Shown in pieces: positions 8,350-17,491 of a DNA stretch of 64,000 nt; positions within the stretch are counted from its first letter, which is position 1; every line of letters begins with the position of its first letter. The position numbers and the translations under genes are program-made. This stretch comes from UBA10347 sp905182135. GTDB taxonomy: Bacteria > Actinomycetota > Acidimicrobiia > Acidimicrobiales > UBA10347. The stretch spans positions 25,757 to 89,756 of the forward strand of contig CAWUSE010000021.1 in NCBI GenBank assembly GCA_963925805.1, in the 5' to 3' direction. The notes below the pieces were generated by a model that ran no database searches, had not been told where the DNA came from, and was given only the letters and a program-made list of their open reading frames with translations.

Positions 8350-9096
8350 TCAGCTGTCGGTTGCAGCTATCGGTCGAACACCAGCACCCCGAAGTGGATC
8401 GGCGGCGAGCGCACGAGCAAACCATTCGTCGGCCGACTCTGTTACCACCGTGCGCCGAAGCGACGTCTTGATTCGGCGGACTCCATTTGGATCATGGGCA
8501 GCGAGTCGCTCGGCCAGGTCCGTAGTTGCTGCAAGCACCTGGTCACCAGGCACGCTTTGGTAAGCCACACCAAGCCGGACCAACTCGGGCCCTGGAACCC
8601 GGTCACCAAGCAGCACCAACCGAGCCGTCAACGACTCATCGAAACGCAAACGCAACCATGCCATATTCATCGGTGCCGCCATGCCTTGTTGGATCTCACC
8701 AACCTGCAAGAACGAACCATTTCCCGCGACGAGAAAATCACATGCGAGTGCCAGTGCGGCTCCCCCGTTGACCGCCGCTCTTTGCAGTGCGCCAACAATG
8801 ATGCGATCAGAGTCGAACAGCTGGCGGTGAACTCGACGCCATTTGGCAGGGAAGTCTGCGACCCATGCAGGTTGCGGGTCGTGCCCAAACTCTTTCAGAT
8901 CAAGTCCAGAACAGAACGCGTCGCCAGCACCTCGCAGGACAATCACAGTGATGTCATCGTCCTGATGTAGTTGCTCGAGCGCATCACCAAACTGATCGAC
9001 CAGAGGGCCAGTCAGCGCATTGCGACGCTCGGGCCGGTTCAGCACGATGTGGGCAACCCGCTTCGATGGGCGCTCGACAAGTATGAGTTCAGTCAT
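8350..9096 (-). CDS. Enoyl-CoA hydratase/isomerase family protein
   Basis: 248-residue crotonase-fold protein. It has the oxyanion-hole pattern GDAFCSGLDLKEFG and VNGGAALALACDFLVA. The Glu144 position of classical hydratases is Ala here (GGAALAL instead of GGCELAM), while the second Glu is kept in VGEIQQG. It may thus be an isomerase or another crotonase-type enzyme rather than a standard hydratase. It is the last gene of a five-gene minus-strand group; the LLM gene is 27 bp upstream. The 229-bp stretch between 8120 and 8350, where two transcripts converge, shows nothing recognisable. Confidence 0.85.
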   Translation of the reverse strand: MTELILVERPSKRVAHIVLNRPERRNALTGPLVDQFGDALEQLHQDDDITVIVLRGAGDAFCSGLDLKEFGHDPQPAWVADFPAKWRRVHRQLFDSDRIIVGALQRAAVNGGAALALACDFLVAGNGSFLQVGEIQQGMAAPMNMAWLRLRFDESLTARLVLLGDRVPGPELVRLGVAYQSVPGDQVLAATTDLAERLAAHDPNGVRRIKTSLRRTVVTESADEWFARALAADPLRGAGVRPIAATDS

Positions 9097-9123
9097 CGGA
9101 TTTTTCTCAGATCCTTTGTTGGG

Positions 9124-10143
9124 TTACTTCACCGCAGGAATGACTTCGGATCCGAATAGCTCGAGACTGCCCATCAGCGAGGCCTCGTCGATACCGCCGA
9201 GGTCGAACATGAACAGATGCCGGTCGAGGCCAAAAATCTCGCGCCAGCTCTCGACCTTGTCGACGACCTCTGCTGGGCTACCGCAGATGCCGGGCCCAGC
9301 CAGCAGTTCTTCGAGGTCAAATGATGGCCACGTGCCCTCGCCCCCGAGCAGGTCACCAACAAATTCCCAATAATTGCGATAGTACGGCTCCCATTGTGAG
9401 CGAGCCTGCTGCGTGGTCTCGCCAACGAAACAATGTGAACACGCCCCCACTCGAGCATCGGCCCAGTCTCGCCCAATCGACTCCCACCGGGCACGGTAGA
9501 TATCGACGATCGGCACGAACATCTCGGGCTTCCCGAAAACGCTCGGCAACATCAACCAACAGCCAAGATCGGCCGCTAACTCGGCAGATCCCTTGGACCC
9601 TGCTCCAATCCAGATCGGCATGTCGGCCACTGGCCGCGGGCGCGTCGTGTGTCCAGTGAGTGGCGCTCGGAAGTCGCCGGCCCAATGCACGTTCTCTTCG
9701 CTCAACAGCTTGACAAGCAATGGGACGTTCTCGTCGTAGCGCTCGCGAGCGGTAGCGACATCGTGACCGAACCCCTCGTAGGTGCGCAGAAACAGGCTGC
9801 CACGACCCAATACGAGTTCGACCCGTCCACCGCTCAACACATCGATGGTTGCATAGTCTTCGGCAACACGAACCGGGTCGAGGTTGCCTGCAAGCGTCAC
9901 AGCAGTGCTGAGCTTCAGATCCGTGGTTCTCTCGCCAATCGCGGCCAGCACCACAGGGGGTGACGAGACTACGTAGTCGCTGAAATGATGCTCGCCCAGA
10001 TGGACCGAAGTGAAGCCGGCTTGTTCTGCAACAACGGATTGTTCGATGATTGAGCGGTGCCGCTGAGCGTCGGTCATACGCTCGCCCGTGATCGGGTGAG
10101 ATAGCAAGTCACCCAACGTCATGAGCCCAAACTCGACGTTCAC
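9124..10143 (-). CDS. LLM class flavin-dependent (luciferase-like) oxidoreductase
   Basis: 339 residues with the bacterial-luciferase-like TIM barrel: GFTSVHLGEHHFSDYVVSSP near the N-terminus, TDLKLSTAVTLAGNLDPVRVAEDYATIDVLSGGRVELVLGRGS and DMPIWIGAGSKGSAELAADLG. Such enzymes use FMN or F420 to oxidise or monooxygenate small organics. The start overlaps the stop of the upstream enoyl-CoA hydratase by 4 bp (ATGA, 10140-10143), so the two are translationally coupled and likely serve one pathway. Cofactor and substrate cannot be read from the sequence. Confidence 0.88.
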   Translation of the reverse strand: MNVEFGLMTLGDLLSHPITGERMTDAQRHRSIIEQSVVAEQAGFTSVHLGEHHFSDYVVSSPPVVLAAIGERTTDLKLSTAVTLAGNLDPVRVAEDYATIDVLSGGRVELVLGRGSLFLRTYEGFGHDVATARERYDENVPLLVKLLSEENVHWAGDFRAPLTGHTTRPRPVADMPIWIGAGSKGSAELAADLGCWLMLPSVFGKPEMFVPIVDIYRARWESIGRDWADARVGACSHCFVGETTQQARSQWEPYYRNYWEFVGDLLGGEGTWPSFDLEELLAGPGICGSPAEVVDKVESWREIFGLDRHLFMFDLGGIDEASLMGSLELFGSEVIPAVK

Positions 10144-10952
10144 TCAAACAGCCCTTTTGGAAAATCAGCCACGGCCGACATCTTCCAGTCAGGGTCCCGC
10201 TTCTGGAGGAAAGACTCCACGCCTTCGACCGAATCCGGCTGGGCGGCCACCCAATCGAATAACGGATCCTCGCGGCGGCGCATGTCTGGCAAACCCATCG
10301 TTTCCCAGAGAAGTCGCTTCGAGATTGCCATGGAGACTGGTGCGCATAGCCTCGCCATCTCCTTGGCCCTCGCTACCGCCAATGAAAGTACTTCTTCTTG
10401 AGGGACTGCCAACGACGCAAGGCCAAGCACCGCAGCTTCTGTGCCCGTGACAGATCGACCGCTCATCAGCAGGTCAGCTGCATTCGAGAACCCCACCACT
10501 CTCGGCAATACCGCGTGGGAGCCCAGCTCGCTCAACATGCCGCGGCGCGTAAAGACGAACGCTATCTTGGCTGTCTCTGACACGAACCTCATATCGCAGG
10601 CGAGTGCATACGTTGCCCCGACGCCGACAGCGTGACCATTAATTGCGGCGATCACTGGCTTAGGGACATCCCACGGCAACACGCTCGGCGTACGGGCAGC
10701 GATGTCATCATCGCCACCACGCTCCTGGGCATCGACGAAGGTGCCTCCGCCGGCGCTCAAGTCCGCGCCGGCACAGAAAGCCCGGCCTGCACCGGTGATG
10801 ACCACCGCCGCCACCTCGTCAGCTCCGGCTGCCCATGTCAATGCAGCATCAAGCTGTTGGCAGAGCGGGCCGTTCCATGCGTTCAGCGCATCGGGCCGGT
10901 TCAAGGTGATGATCGCGACGCGACCATCTACCTCGACGAGTACTTCATCCAT
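10140..10952 (-). CDS. Enoyl-CoA hydratase/isomerase family protein
   Basis: 270-residue crotonase-fold enzyme distinct from the copy at 8350. GAGRAFCAGADLSAGGG and INGHAVGVGATYALACDMRFVSETAKIAF match the oxyanion-hole segments. GHAVGVGAT lacks the first catalytic Glu of classical hydratases; FTRRGMLSELGS occupies the second Glu region. Such proteins act in degradation of branched or aromatic acyl-CoAs. It lies 17 bp downstream of the MaoC gene and overlaps the LLM gene by 4 bp, so all of 8350-11912 is likely one transcript. Confidence 0.88.
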   Translation of the reverse strand: MDEVLVEVDGRVAIITLNRPDALNAWNGPLCQQLDAALTWAAGADEVAAVVITGAGRAFCAGADLSAGGGTFVDAQERGGDDDIAARTPSVLPWDVPKPVIAAINGHAVGVGATYALACDMRFVSETAKIAFVFTRRGMLSELGSHAVLPRVVGFSNAADLLMSGRSVTGTEAAVLGLASLAVPQEEVLSLAVARAKEMARLCAPVSMAISKRLLWETMGLPDMRRREDPLFDWVAAQPDSVEGVESFLQKRDPDWKMSAVADFPKGLFE

Positions 10953-10969
10953 AATGGTTAACCCGTCAG

Positions 10970-11392
10970 TTAGGCGTCGATACGCGCTGTCGCGCTACCT
11001 GTGAGCACCGGCGTGTCGTCCTGGTTCACCGTGGTGAGTTTCAGGTCAACAAGCTGCTGACCATCTTCTTCGCGAACTTCGACGACTTCGGCTGTGCCTG
11101 TCAGGGTGTCGCCAGGCCAGACCTGGTTCACGAACCGAACGCCGTACTTGGTGAGCCGGCCATCGCCGACATAGTTCGTCAGAAGTACGCCGGTCATACC
11201 CATCGTCAACATGCCGTGGGCGAAGACCGTCGGGTAGCCAGCAATCTCGGTCACAAATTTCTCGTCGGTATGGACAGGGTTGTAGTCGCCAGACGCGCCG
11301 GCGTACTGCACCAGTTGGGTGCGCTTCAGGTCTTCGACCAGTACTTCGGAGTACGTGTCGCCGACGGTCAGGTTTGCTGCGCTTAGTGCCAT
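10970..11392 (-). CDS. MaoC family (R)-specific enoyl-CoA hydratase-like subunit
   Basis: 140-residue single hot-dog protein. GASGDYNPVHTDEKF carries the Asp/His dyad of the hydratase-2 motif, followed by FAHGMLTMGMTGVLLTNYVGDGRLTKYGVRFVNQVWPGD, a standard MaoC core. It sits 10 bp downstream of a FAS1-like hot-dog gene. In actinobacteria such pairs (for example HadAB, ChsH1/ChsH2) form heteromers in which the MaoC subunit carries the catalytic dyad. The neighbouring crotonases and LLM enzyme point to acyl-CoA degradation rather than fatty-acid synthesis; that part is inference. Confidence 0.88.
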   Translation of the reverse strand: MALSAANLTVGDTYSEVLVEDLKRTQLVQYAGASGDYNPVHTDEKFVTEIAGYPTVFAHGMLTMGMTGVLLTNYVGDGRLTKYGVRFVNQVWPGDTLTGTAEVVEVREEDGQQLVDLKLTTVNQDDTPVLTGSATARIDA

Positions 11393-11402
11393 GATTCGAC
11401 TC

Positions 11403-11912
11403 CTACCCTTCGACGGCTTTTTCGGTGGTCACGCCAACGCTGCGGGCGGTGATGACCAGTTCCCCATGTTGGTCCCGGTATTGGGTGACCGTTTCGCTGA
11501 ACTTCAACGTGCCCGCCCGCTTCGAGTATTTCTCCCAGTTGTCGCCAGGCTCGACCGTGGCACTCAAGACATCGCCAGGGCGCATATGGCGGTGGTACTC
11601 GAAGTGTTGCTCTGCGTGCAGCCCTCGGGCTCCCATGCCTACAGGAGCATCATCTGCGGCTCCTGCCGCTTTCGGCGCTACGCCTGTCGCCTCTTTGCCC
11701 GATCCCATCCATGCCTGGCCGGGCTTGGGCCGAAGCCGATAGTTCTCATCGAACTGCGCACTCGCTTGTGCGAACGTCGGCGGCGCAATAATGCCACCAG
11801 GCTCGGTGGTCGCAGCATGGTCTGCATCGGCGTAAATCGGATTTGAATCACCGACAGCCCGAGCAAACATCATGATGTGACTCGCCTCAACAGCAAACTT
11901 CTCAACAGCCAT
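11403..11912 (-). CDS. FAS1-like dehydratase domain protein (MaoC partner)
   Basis: 169 residues from ATG 11912, which is preceded by the SD AGGGGG; the frame could extend to 11996 but that has no SD and an unlikely leader. The sequence VGDSNPIYADADHA and GGIIAPPTFAQA match the N-terminal hot-dog domain of double MaoC proteins (FAS1-like dehydratase, HadA type). It should pair with the MaoC subunit encoded next. It is the first gene of the minus-strand group and diverges from the Ldh2 gene, with tandem 23-bp repeats between them. Confidence 0.82.
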   Translation of the reverse strand: MAVEKFAVEASHIMMFARAVGDSNPIYADADHAATTEPGGIIAPPTFAQASAQFDENYRLRPKPGQAWMGSGKEATGVAPKAAGAADDAPVGMGARGLHAEQHFEYHRHMRPGDVLSATVEPGDNWEKYSKRAGTLKFSETVTQYRDQHGELVITARSVGVTTEKAVEG

Positions 11913-12013
11913 TCGACATCCCCCTGATGTGCTTATGCTTCGGTATTGTTTTAGCCGACCGATGCTCGGCGCTCCTAGCAGGGGGCCCAAAAACACACAC
12001 GCCGGCGAAACGT

Positions 12014-12058
12014 CTCTTACCTTGCTAGTGCCAAACCTCTTACCTTGCTAGTGCCAAA
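12014..12058. repeat. Tandem direct repeat, two 22-bp copies at 23-bp period, in a divergent promoter region
   Basis: CTCTTACCTTGCTAGTGCCA followed by AA occurs identically at 12014-12035 and 12037-12058. The copies lie between the divergent FAS1-like gene (start 11912, minus) and Ldh2-type gene (start 12117, plus). Right behind them, 12056-12079 contains an imperfect dyad (AAAGTTGCA ... TGCACTTT). A tandem site at about two helical turns is a typical arrangement for cooperative repressor or activator binding, but no regulator gene is adjacent. Confidence 0.6.
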
Positions 12059-12116
12059 GTTGCAGTGAGCTTGCACTTTGCTGGCGTGTCCGGCCGCCCA
12101 TCGGTAGTGTCTTGCC

Positions 12117-13217
12117 ATGAACCCCAGCGACGCAGTGGCGATCACCGCACAAGCATTAACCGACCTGGTGACGGAGATTTTTGAGCACACCAGTTGCTCT
12201 GACCAAGAGAGCCGTCGCATCGCCGACAATCTGGTCGACGCCAACCTCACGGGCCATGACAGTCATGGCGTGGTGCGAACCGGGCGTTACGTCGACTGGC
12301 TCGCCGATGGTGTTCAGCTCCCGGATCAGACGCTCGACGTGTTGATCGATGAACCCACGTTGATGCTCGTCGATGGCCAATACGGGATGGGCCAGACCGT
12401 TGGTCCGCTAGCGGTCGAACTTGGCATTGAACGCGCTGACAAACACGGACTTTCGATTGTCGCGTTGCGCAAGTCCGGGCACCTAGGTCGAATCGGTGCA
12501 TTCGCAGAAAAGGCCGCAGCTGCCGGATTGGTCTCGATGCATATCGTCAATGTTGCGAGCAGTCAGCTGGTTGCACCGTTTGGCTCACGCGATCGGCGGA
12601 TGGGCACCAATCCTTACGCCTTTGGCGTGCCCCGCCCCGACGGGCCGCCGGTTATTCACGATTTCGCTACGTCGATCGTGGCCGAAGGCAAAACTATGGT
12701 CGCCCTTCATGGTGGGCCGAGTGTTCCTGACAATGCTCTGGTCGGACCCGATGGCATCACTGGAGACCCTTCGGTGTTGTACGACATCCAACCAGGCCAG
12801 CGTCCGAACGCGAGCGGCGGTCCTGGCGCGCTGCGAGCCATGGGCGAACACAAAGGCTCGGGTCTGAGCGTCATGTGCGAACTCCTCGCTGGTGCGCTCA
12901 CAGGAACGGGAACAGCAGGCCCGGGCGACGTTCGGTTCGCCAACGGCATGTTGTCGATCTATATCGACCCAGTCCGCATTGACCCCGACGACACCTTTGC
13001 CTCTGGCGTCACCGATTACATAGACTGGTTCCTCGCTGCGACACCGCTCGACGAAGCTGACCCAGTTCGGCTACCAGGCGACCGCGAACGGGAACGCCGC
13101 GTCGAGCGCGAATTAAACGGGCTGCATCTTCCTGTTGATCTTTGGGAGAGCATTGCGCAGGCCGCCCGTTCTGTCGGGGTGTCCAGCGAGCGCATCAATG
13201 CTGCGCCAACCAGCTAA
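12117..13217 (+). CDS. Malate/L-lactate dehydrogenase family (Ldh2) oxidoreductase
   Basis: 366 residues of the non-Rossmann Ldh2/ComC/YlbC family, NAD(P)-dependent 2-hydroxyacid/2-oxoacid or imine reductases. Diagnostic segments: NLTGHDSHGVVRTGRYVDWL near residue 42, the SGHLGRIGAFAEKAA motif, and GTNPYAFGVPRPDGPPVIHDFATS with GEHKGSGLSVMCELLAGALTG. It diverges from the crotonase/MaoC group and has no co-directional close neighbour; 446 bp separate it from the ABC genes. The substrate could be malate, sulfolactate, ureidoglycolate or another 2-hydroxyacid. Confidence 0.88.
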   Translation: MNPSDAVAITAQALTDLVTEIFEHTSCSDQESRRIADNLVDANLTGHDSHGVVRTGRYVDWLADGVQLPDQTLDVLIDEPTLMLVDGQYGMGQTVGPLAVELGIERADKHGLSIVALRKSGHLGRIGAFAEKAAAAGLVSMHIVNVASSQLVAPFGSRDRRMGTNPYAFGVPRPDGPPVIHDFATSIVAEGKTMVALHGGPSVPDNALVGPDGITGDPSVLYDIQPGQRPNASGGPGALRAMGEHKGSGLSVMCELLAGALTGTGTAGPGDVRFANGMLSIYIDPVRIDPDDTFASGVTDYIDWFLAATPLDEADPVRLPGDRERERRVERELNGLHLPVDLWESIAQAARSVGVSSERINAAPTS

Positions 13218-13663
13218 TCCCCTTACCTACTTTAGACGCCTAACGTTGCCCTGAGAATATGGCACTGCTCGGCGTTTCTCTTGCTATCAATTCATCACAA
13301 ATGTTCGGCCAGGCAAAGGCACCCAATGCGATTCGAGCAGTGCTGCACTCGTGCAGCGGCGGTCACTCGGTTACTTTTCTGATCCTGCGAGGCATCGCCC
13401 AATCGTTCCGTGAGTTGGGCCTCGTTGGTATCGACGCGTATCTCGATGAACTGGTACCCAAGAGTCGGTTCTTCAAGAGTGAAGCCTTAGTACCGCCGCT
13501 GGGCCGCTACGAATATTTGCCGCCCTGTCTAGATCGTTGCACGGGGTAGAACCAGGCCAGTGCAGCCATCTGGCACTCTTCGAAGCCTACGCTTGGCCCG
13601 ACAACACAACAGCGGTAATGAATCGTCGAGTCGAGCATCGGCATGCGAAGATGGCGGTGCCTC
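13218..13663. other. 446-bp intergenic stretch, no gene recognised
   Basis: A 96-codon frame at 13259-13549 (plus) resembles no family I know, starts without an SD, and ends with Cys/Pro-rich residues typical of a chance frame. I see no tRNA, no strong terminator hairpin and no clear operator. It presumably carries the promoter of the ABC exporter operon. Confidence 0.4.
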
Positions 13664-15556
13664 ATGACCAGCACTGAATCTCGCAAGGATAAGCTCGCCA
13701 AGCCTCAACCGGAGCGGTACGAGCACGTTGGTGTCGAGGCTCGCCATGAGCCGCCTCGGGCAACCATCGACCCCGATCGTGAACTTGGCTGGATGAGGCG
13801 ACTCCTGCCGTTGATTCGCCAGCACCGGCGGCCATTGGTTATCGGCTCGATATCTGGCGTAATTGCCTTGGTCTTTCAAGTCGCTGTTCCCGCCACGGCT
13901 CGATCTGCAATCGACAGCACCATCGTCGGTGATCGAAGCGACTTGACCCAGTGGATCGTGGTTCTGCTTGGGCTGGGCGTCGGTCGGTTCCTGCTGGGCA
14001 TGACATATCGCTACGCCCTGTTTCAATTGGCATGGAACGTCGAGACCGACGTCCGCGCACTGCTCTACGAGCATCTAACCACGCTGTCGTTCTCGTACTA
14101 TGACCGCACCCAATCTGGCCAAGTGATTTCCCGGGCCAACAGCGACATCCGTTCGATTCAGCTCCTGCTGGCGTACGGACCATTGATCATGATGTCGGGT
14201 CTCGCGTTTGCACTGGCCCTTGGCTTCATGCTGACCATCCATGTAACGCTGACATTGGTTGCGATGACCACCCTTCCCATGGTCTATGTATCTGGACAGA
14301 AACTTCGCACAACTGTCTTTCCCTTAACCTGGGTGAGTCAGGCACGTATGGCCGAACTCGCAACGATCGTTGACGAGAACGTCAACGGCACCCGGGTAGT
14401 CAAGTCCTTCGCTGCAGAGGAACGACAGATCAATTTGCTGGCTCGCGCCGCAGACCACCTTCGTTGGGCCAATGTTCAGGCCATCAAGACACGGGCAAAG
14501 TACACACCGTTTATCGAGGCACTCCCCCGTTTAGGCATGGCCCTGGTACTGCTCTACGGCGGCTTGCTCGCCATAGATGGTCAGGTCAGTATCGGCACCC
14601 TGTTTGCATTCAACGCCTATGTAATCATGATGCAAGCTCCGTTCCGAATGTTTGGCTTCATACTTCTGCAGGCCCAGCGGGCAAGCGCATCCGCAACCCG
14701 GATCTATGAAGTACTTGATGAAACTCCCGACATAGCTGACGCTCCCGGTGCAAAGGACCTAACCCGGCCAGCAGGCGTCATCGAATTCAGTGACGTTCAT
14801 TTCACCTACCCAAACGCCACCATGAGCTTTGAGGAAGGCGTAACCCCCCAACGCCTCCCAGTACTCAAGGGATTCGACCTGTCCATAGCCGCCGGGGAAA
14901 CAATTGCCATTGTCGGCAGGACCGGCAGCGGCAAGTCAACAGTGGCCCGGCTCCTTGCCCGGTTCTACGATGCCGATAGCGGCACAATCACCATCGATGG
15001 CCACCCGATTGACTCCGTTACGCTCGCAAGCCTGCGCCACAATGTCGGGCTGGTGTTCGACGAGCCATTCCTGTTCTCATCGACGGTGCGCGACAACATT
15101 GCGTATGGGTTGCCAAACGCGCAACTGGACGAGATCCAGAGCGCCGCAACCGCTGCTCAGGCCCATGGATTCATCAGTGACCTCAAAAACGGCTACGGCA
15201 CGGTTGTCGGTGAACGCGGCTACACCCTGTCCGGCGGCCAGCGACAGCGCATCGCAATTGCCCGCACCTTGCTAGGAAACCCACCAATCTTGGTACTCGA
15301 CGACGCGACAAGCGCCATCGATGTCACCGTCGAGGCCGAGATTCACCACGCCCTGCATGCATTGCTTGCCAGCCGCACCACAATCCTGATTGCACATCGT
15401 CTGTCGACGATCGCTCTGGCGAACCGAGTGGTGCTACTCGAAGCGGGCCAGATCGTGGCAAGCGGAACCCACAGCGAACTGCTCGCTACCGAACCTCGGT
15501 ACGTCCAGATTCTGGCCGAAGCCGACAGCGAACCCGCACCACAGGAGGCGCCATGA
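13664..15556 (+). CDS. ABC exporter half-transporter with degenerate ATP site (permease-ATPase fusion, first subunit)
   Basis: About 630 residues; start at ATG 13664 (an ATG 21 bp upstream is also possible; neither has a good SD). The N-terminal half has the six-helix type I exporter domain. The C-terminal NBD has Walker A GRTGSGKST and signature LSGGQRQR, but Walker B reads LVLDDATSAID with Asp in place of the catalytic Glu, and the Q-loop reads VFDEPFLF with Asp in place of Gln. The switch His is present (AHRLSTI). This is the pattern of the degenerate-site subunit of heterodimeric exporters such as TM287/288. The stop overlaps the next gene by 4 bp (ATGA), so the two halves are made together. 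Exported substrate unknown: drug, lipid or peptide. Confidence 0.92.
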   Translation: MTSTESRKDKLAKPQPERYEHVGVEARHEPPRATIDPDRELGWMRRLLPLIRQHRRPLVIGSISGVIALVFQVAVPATARSAIDSTIVGDRSDLTQWIVVLLGLGVGRFLLGMTYRYALFQLAWNVETDVRALLYEHLTTLSFSYYDRTQSGQVISRANSDIRSIQLLLAYGPLIMMSGLAFALALGFMLTIHVTLTLVAMTTLPMVYVSGQKLRTTVFPLTWVSQARMAELATIVDENVNGTRVVKSFAAEERQINLLARAADHLRWANVQAIKTRAKYTPFIEALPRLGMALVLLYGGLLAIDGQVSIGTLFAFNAYVIMMQAPFRMFGFILLQAQRASASATRIYEVLDETPDIADAPGAKDLTRPAGVIEFSDVHFTYPNATMSFEEGVTPQRLPVLKGFDLSIAAGETIAIVGRTGSGKSTVARLLARFYDADSGTITIDGHPIDSVTLASLRHNVGLVFDEPFLFSSTVRDNIAYGLPNAQLDEIQSAATAAQAHGFISDLKNGYGTVVGERGYTLSGGQRQRIAIARTLLGNPPILVLDDATSAIDVTVEAEIHHALHALLASRTTILIAHRLSTIALANRVVLLEAGQIVASGTHSELLATEPRYVQILAEADSEPAPQEAP

Positions 15557-17457
15557 GCTTCGGTCCTCCCGTCGGCTTTGGCGGAGCAAACTCGGTGACC
15601 GCTTCTCGAGATGCAGGGCTGCCCCACGCTGGGGTTCCTGGCCATCTTCAGGATCGCGTTGACGCTGTCCTTAACCGTGAGCCTGACCATCCTGAGCCGA
15701 ATATAAGGTTCGCCCATCGACACCCCGCTGACGCTGCCTTTACTTTGCGCAGCTTTCTGTGGCCGCATCGCTGGCGAATTTCAGGGGGCCTGCTGCTCGT
15801 TGTCATCGAGAGTCTGGCCTTACAAGCCGGGCCCCTCCTTACGCAGATCGGCATCGACGACGGCATCACTCCTGGGAAGAAGTCCGTCCTCGTCTGGGTC
15901 GCCATCGCTTACACGTGCTCGATTCTCATTAGCGCCCTGAACAGCCGAGTCCGTATCCGCTACACCGGCACCTTGGGCGAAGACCTCACTCGATCGTTGC
16001 GCATCCGGGTATTCAGTCATCTGCAACGACAATCATTGGACTTCTATACCAACGAAAAAGCGGGCGTACTGATGACCCGCATGACCAGTGATATCGAGGC
16101 GTTATCCCAACTCTTCCAAGAGGGTCTGGTGAACTTCGCGGTGCAAGGGCTCACCCTGCTGGTCATCACCGTCGTCTTGTTCTTCCTGGATCCATATCTT
16201 GCGGCCCTCACCCTGGTCGTCGTCTTACCGGTCACTTTCGTACTCAGCAACTGGTTCCGACGTCGTTCCGACGCGGCATACGGGCTAGTCCGTGAGCACA
16301 TCGGCCGCGTCCTCTCTGACCTGCAAGAGAGCCTCGCCGGTATCCGAGTCATCACCGCGCACAACCGCCGCCGCCATAACGTAATCAACCACACCAACAT
16401 TGTTGGTGACCACAAAGACGCCAACCTCAATGCGATTAGAGCCGCATCGATCTACACACCTGGAACCGAAGGAATCGCTATCTTCGGGCAGGCTATCGTC
16501 CTTCTCATCGGCGGCCGCCGAGTTATAAACGGCGACCTTGAGATTGGCGAACTTACGGCCTTTCTGCTGTATCTAGCCGCCTTCTTTGCGCCGATCCAGT
16601 CCCTAACGCAGTTGTACAACGGCTATCAGCAAGGCCAGTCCGCTGTCGCCAAGCTACGTGACCTATTTGCACGGGCACCGTCGGTTCCCGAAGACGAAGC
16701 CGCCACCGAGCTCCCGCCCATCGACGGCCGAATCGAACTCGACCACGTCACATTTGGATACGACCCAGCGGTACCCATCTTACGTGACGTGAGCCTGTCG
16801 CTTGCTCAAGGCGAGTCCATCGCCGTCGTCGGCCCAACCGGCGCTGGCAAGTCCACCATTGCGAAGTTGATCACCCGGTTCTATGACCCGCAACAAGGCG
16901 CCGTCCGAATCGACGGTCACGACTTGCGCGACATCACGATTCAGTCCTTACGTAGCCAACTGGGTGTCGTGCCCCAGGAGCCGTTTTTGTTTGCAGGCAC
17001 CGTCCGAGACAACGTGAGCTTTGCTCGGCCAGACGCGACCGACCACGACATCTGGCAAGCACTCACCGCCACCGGGATCGATGACCTAGTCGCTGGGCTC
17101 CCCCAGTCGCTCGACACACCCGTCCACGAGCGCGGTACGTCCCTGTCGGCAGGTGAGCGTCAGCTGCTGGCGCTAGCCCGAGCCTTCCTAGCTCGGCCTC
17201 GAGTGCTTGTTCTGGATGAAGCCACATCGAACCTAGATTTGCAATCTGAGGCCAAGGTCGAGCAGGCGCTTGATGCTCTGCTGGACGGTCGTACCGCAAT
17301 CATCATCGCCCACCGCCTCGCCACCGCTATGAAAGCGGACCGGATCGCCGTTGTTGATGGTGGGTCAATCGTGGAGTTGGGCACCCATGCCGAGCTGGTG
17401 AAGCAGGGCGGTTACTACGCGTCCATGTACGCCACCTGGGTTAGTCACAGCAACTAG
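15553..17457 (+). CDS. ABC exporter half-transporter with catalytic ATP site (second subunit)
   Basis: 634 residues. The membrane domain contains GLLLVVIESLALQAGPLLTQIGIDDGI, and the coupling segment YTNEKAGVLMTRMTSDIEALSQLFQEG is typical of exporters. The NBD has Walker A GPTGAGKST, Q-loop VVPQEPFLF, canonical Walker B VLVLDEATSNLD and switch His AHRLATA, but its signature is LSAGERQ rather than LSGGQ. In the heterodimer its Walker motifs pair with the intact signature of the first subunit (competent site), while its altered signature pairs with the Asp-bearing site of the first subunit (degenerate site). It ends 35 bp before the VOC gene. Confidence 0.92.
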   Translation: MSFGPPVGFGGANSVTASRDAGLPHAGVPGHLQDRVDAVLNREPDHPEPNIRFAHRHPADAAFTLRSFLWPHRWRISGGLLLVVIESLALQAGPLLTQIGIDDGITPGKKSVLVWVAIAYTCSILISALNSRVRIRYTGTLGEDLTRSLRIRVFSHLQRQSLDFYTNEKAGVLMTRMTSDIEALSQLFQEGLVNFAVQGLTLLVITVVLFFLDPYLAALTLVVVLPVTFVLSNWFRRRSDAAYGLVREHIGRVLSDLQESLAGIRVITAHNRRRHNVINHTNIVGDHKDANLNAIRAASIYTPGTEGIAIFGQAIVLLIGGRRVINGDLEIGELTAFLLYLAAFFAPIQSLTQLYNGYQQGQSAVAKLRDLFARAPSVPEDEAATELPPIDGRIELDHVTFGYDPAVPILRDVSLSLAQGESIAVVGPTGAGKSTIAKLITRFYDPQQGAVRIDGHDLRDITIQSLRSQLGVVPQEPFLFAGTVRDNVSFARPDATDHDIWQALTATGIDDLVAGLPQSLDTPVHERGTSLSAGERQLLALARAFLARPRVLVLDEATSNLDLQSEAKVEQALDALLDGRTAIIIAHRLATAMKADRIAVVDGGSIVELGTHAELVKQGGYYASMYATWVSHSN

Positions 17458-17491
17458 CTGTGCCGCCCCGACATTGTCCTAAAGTGGGCGC

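Noticed and set aside
13259..13549. Small open frame of 96 codons before the ABC exporter
   Set aside because: No SD, no family pattern and an unlikely residue composition at its end.
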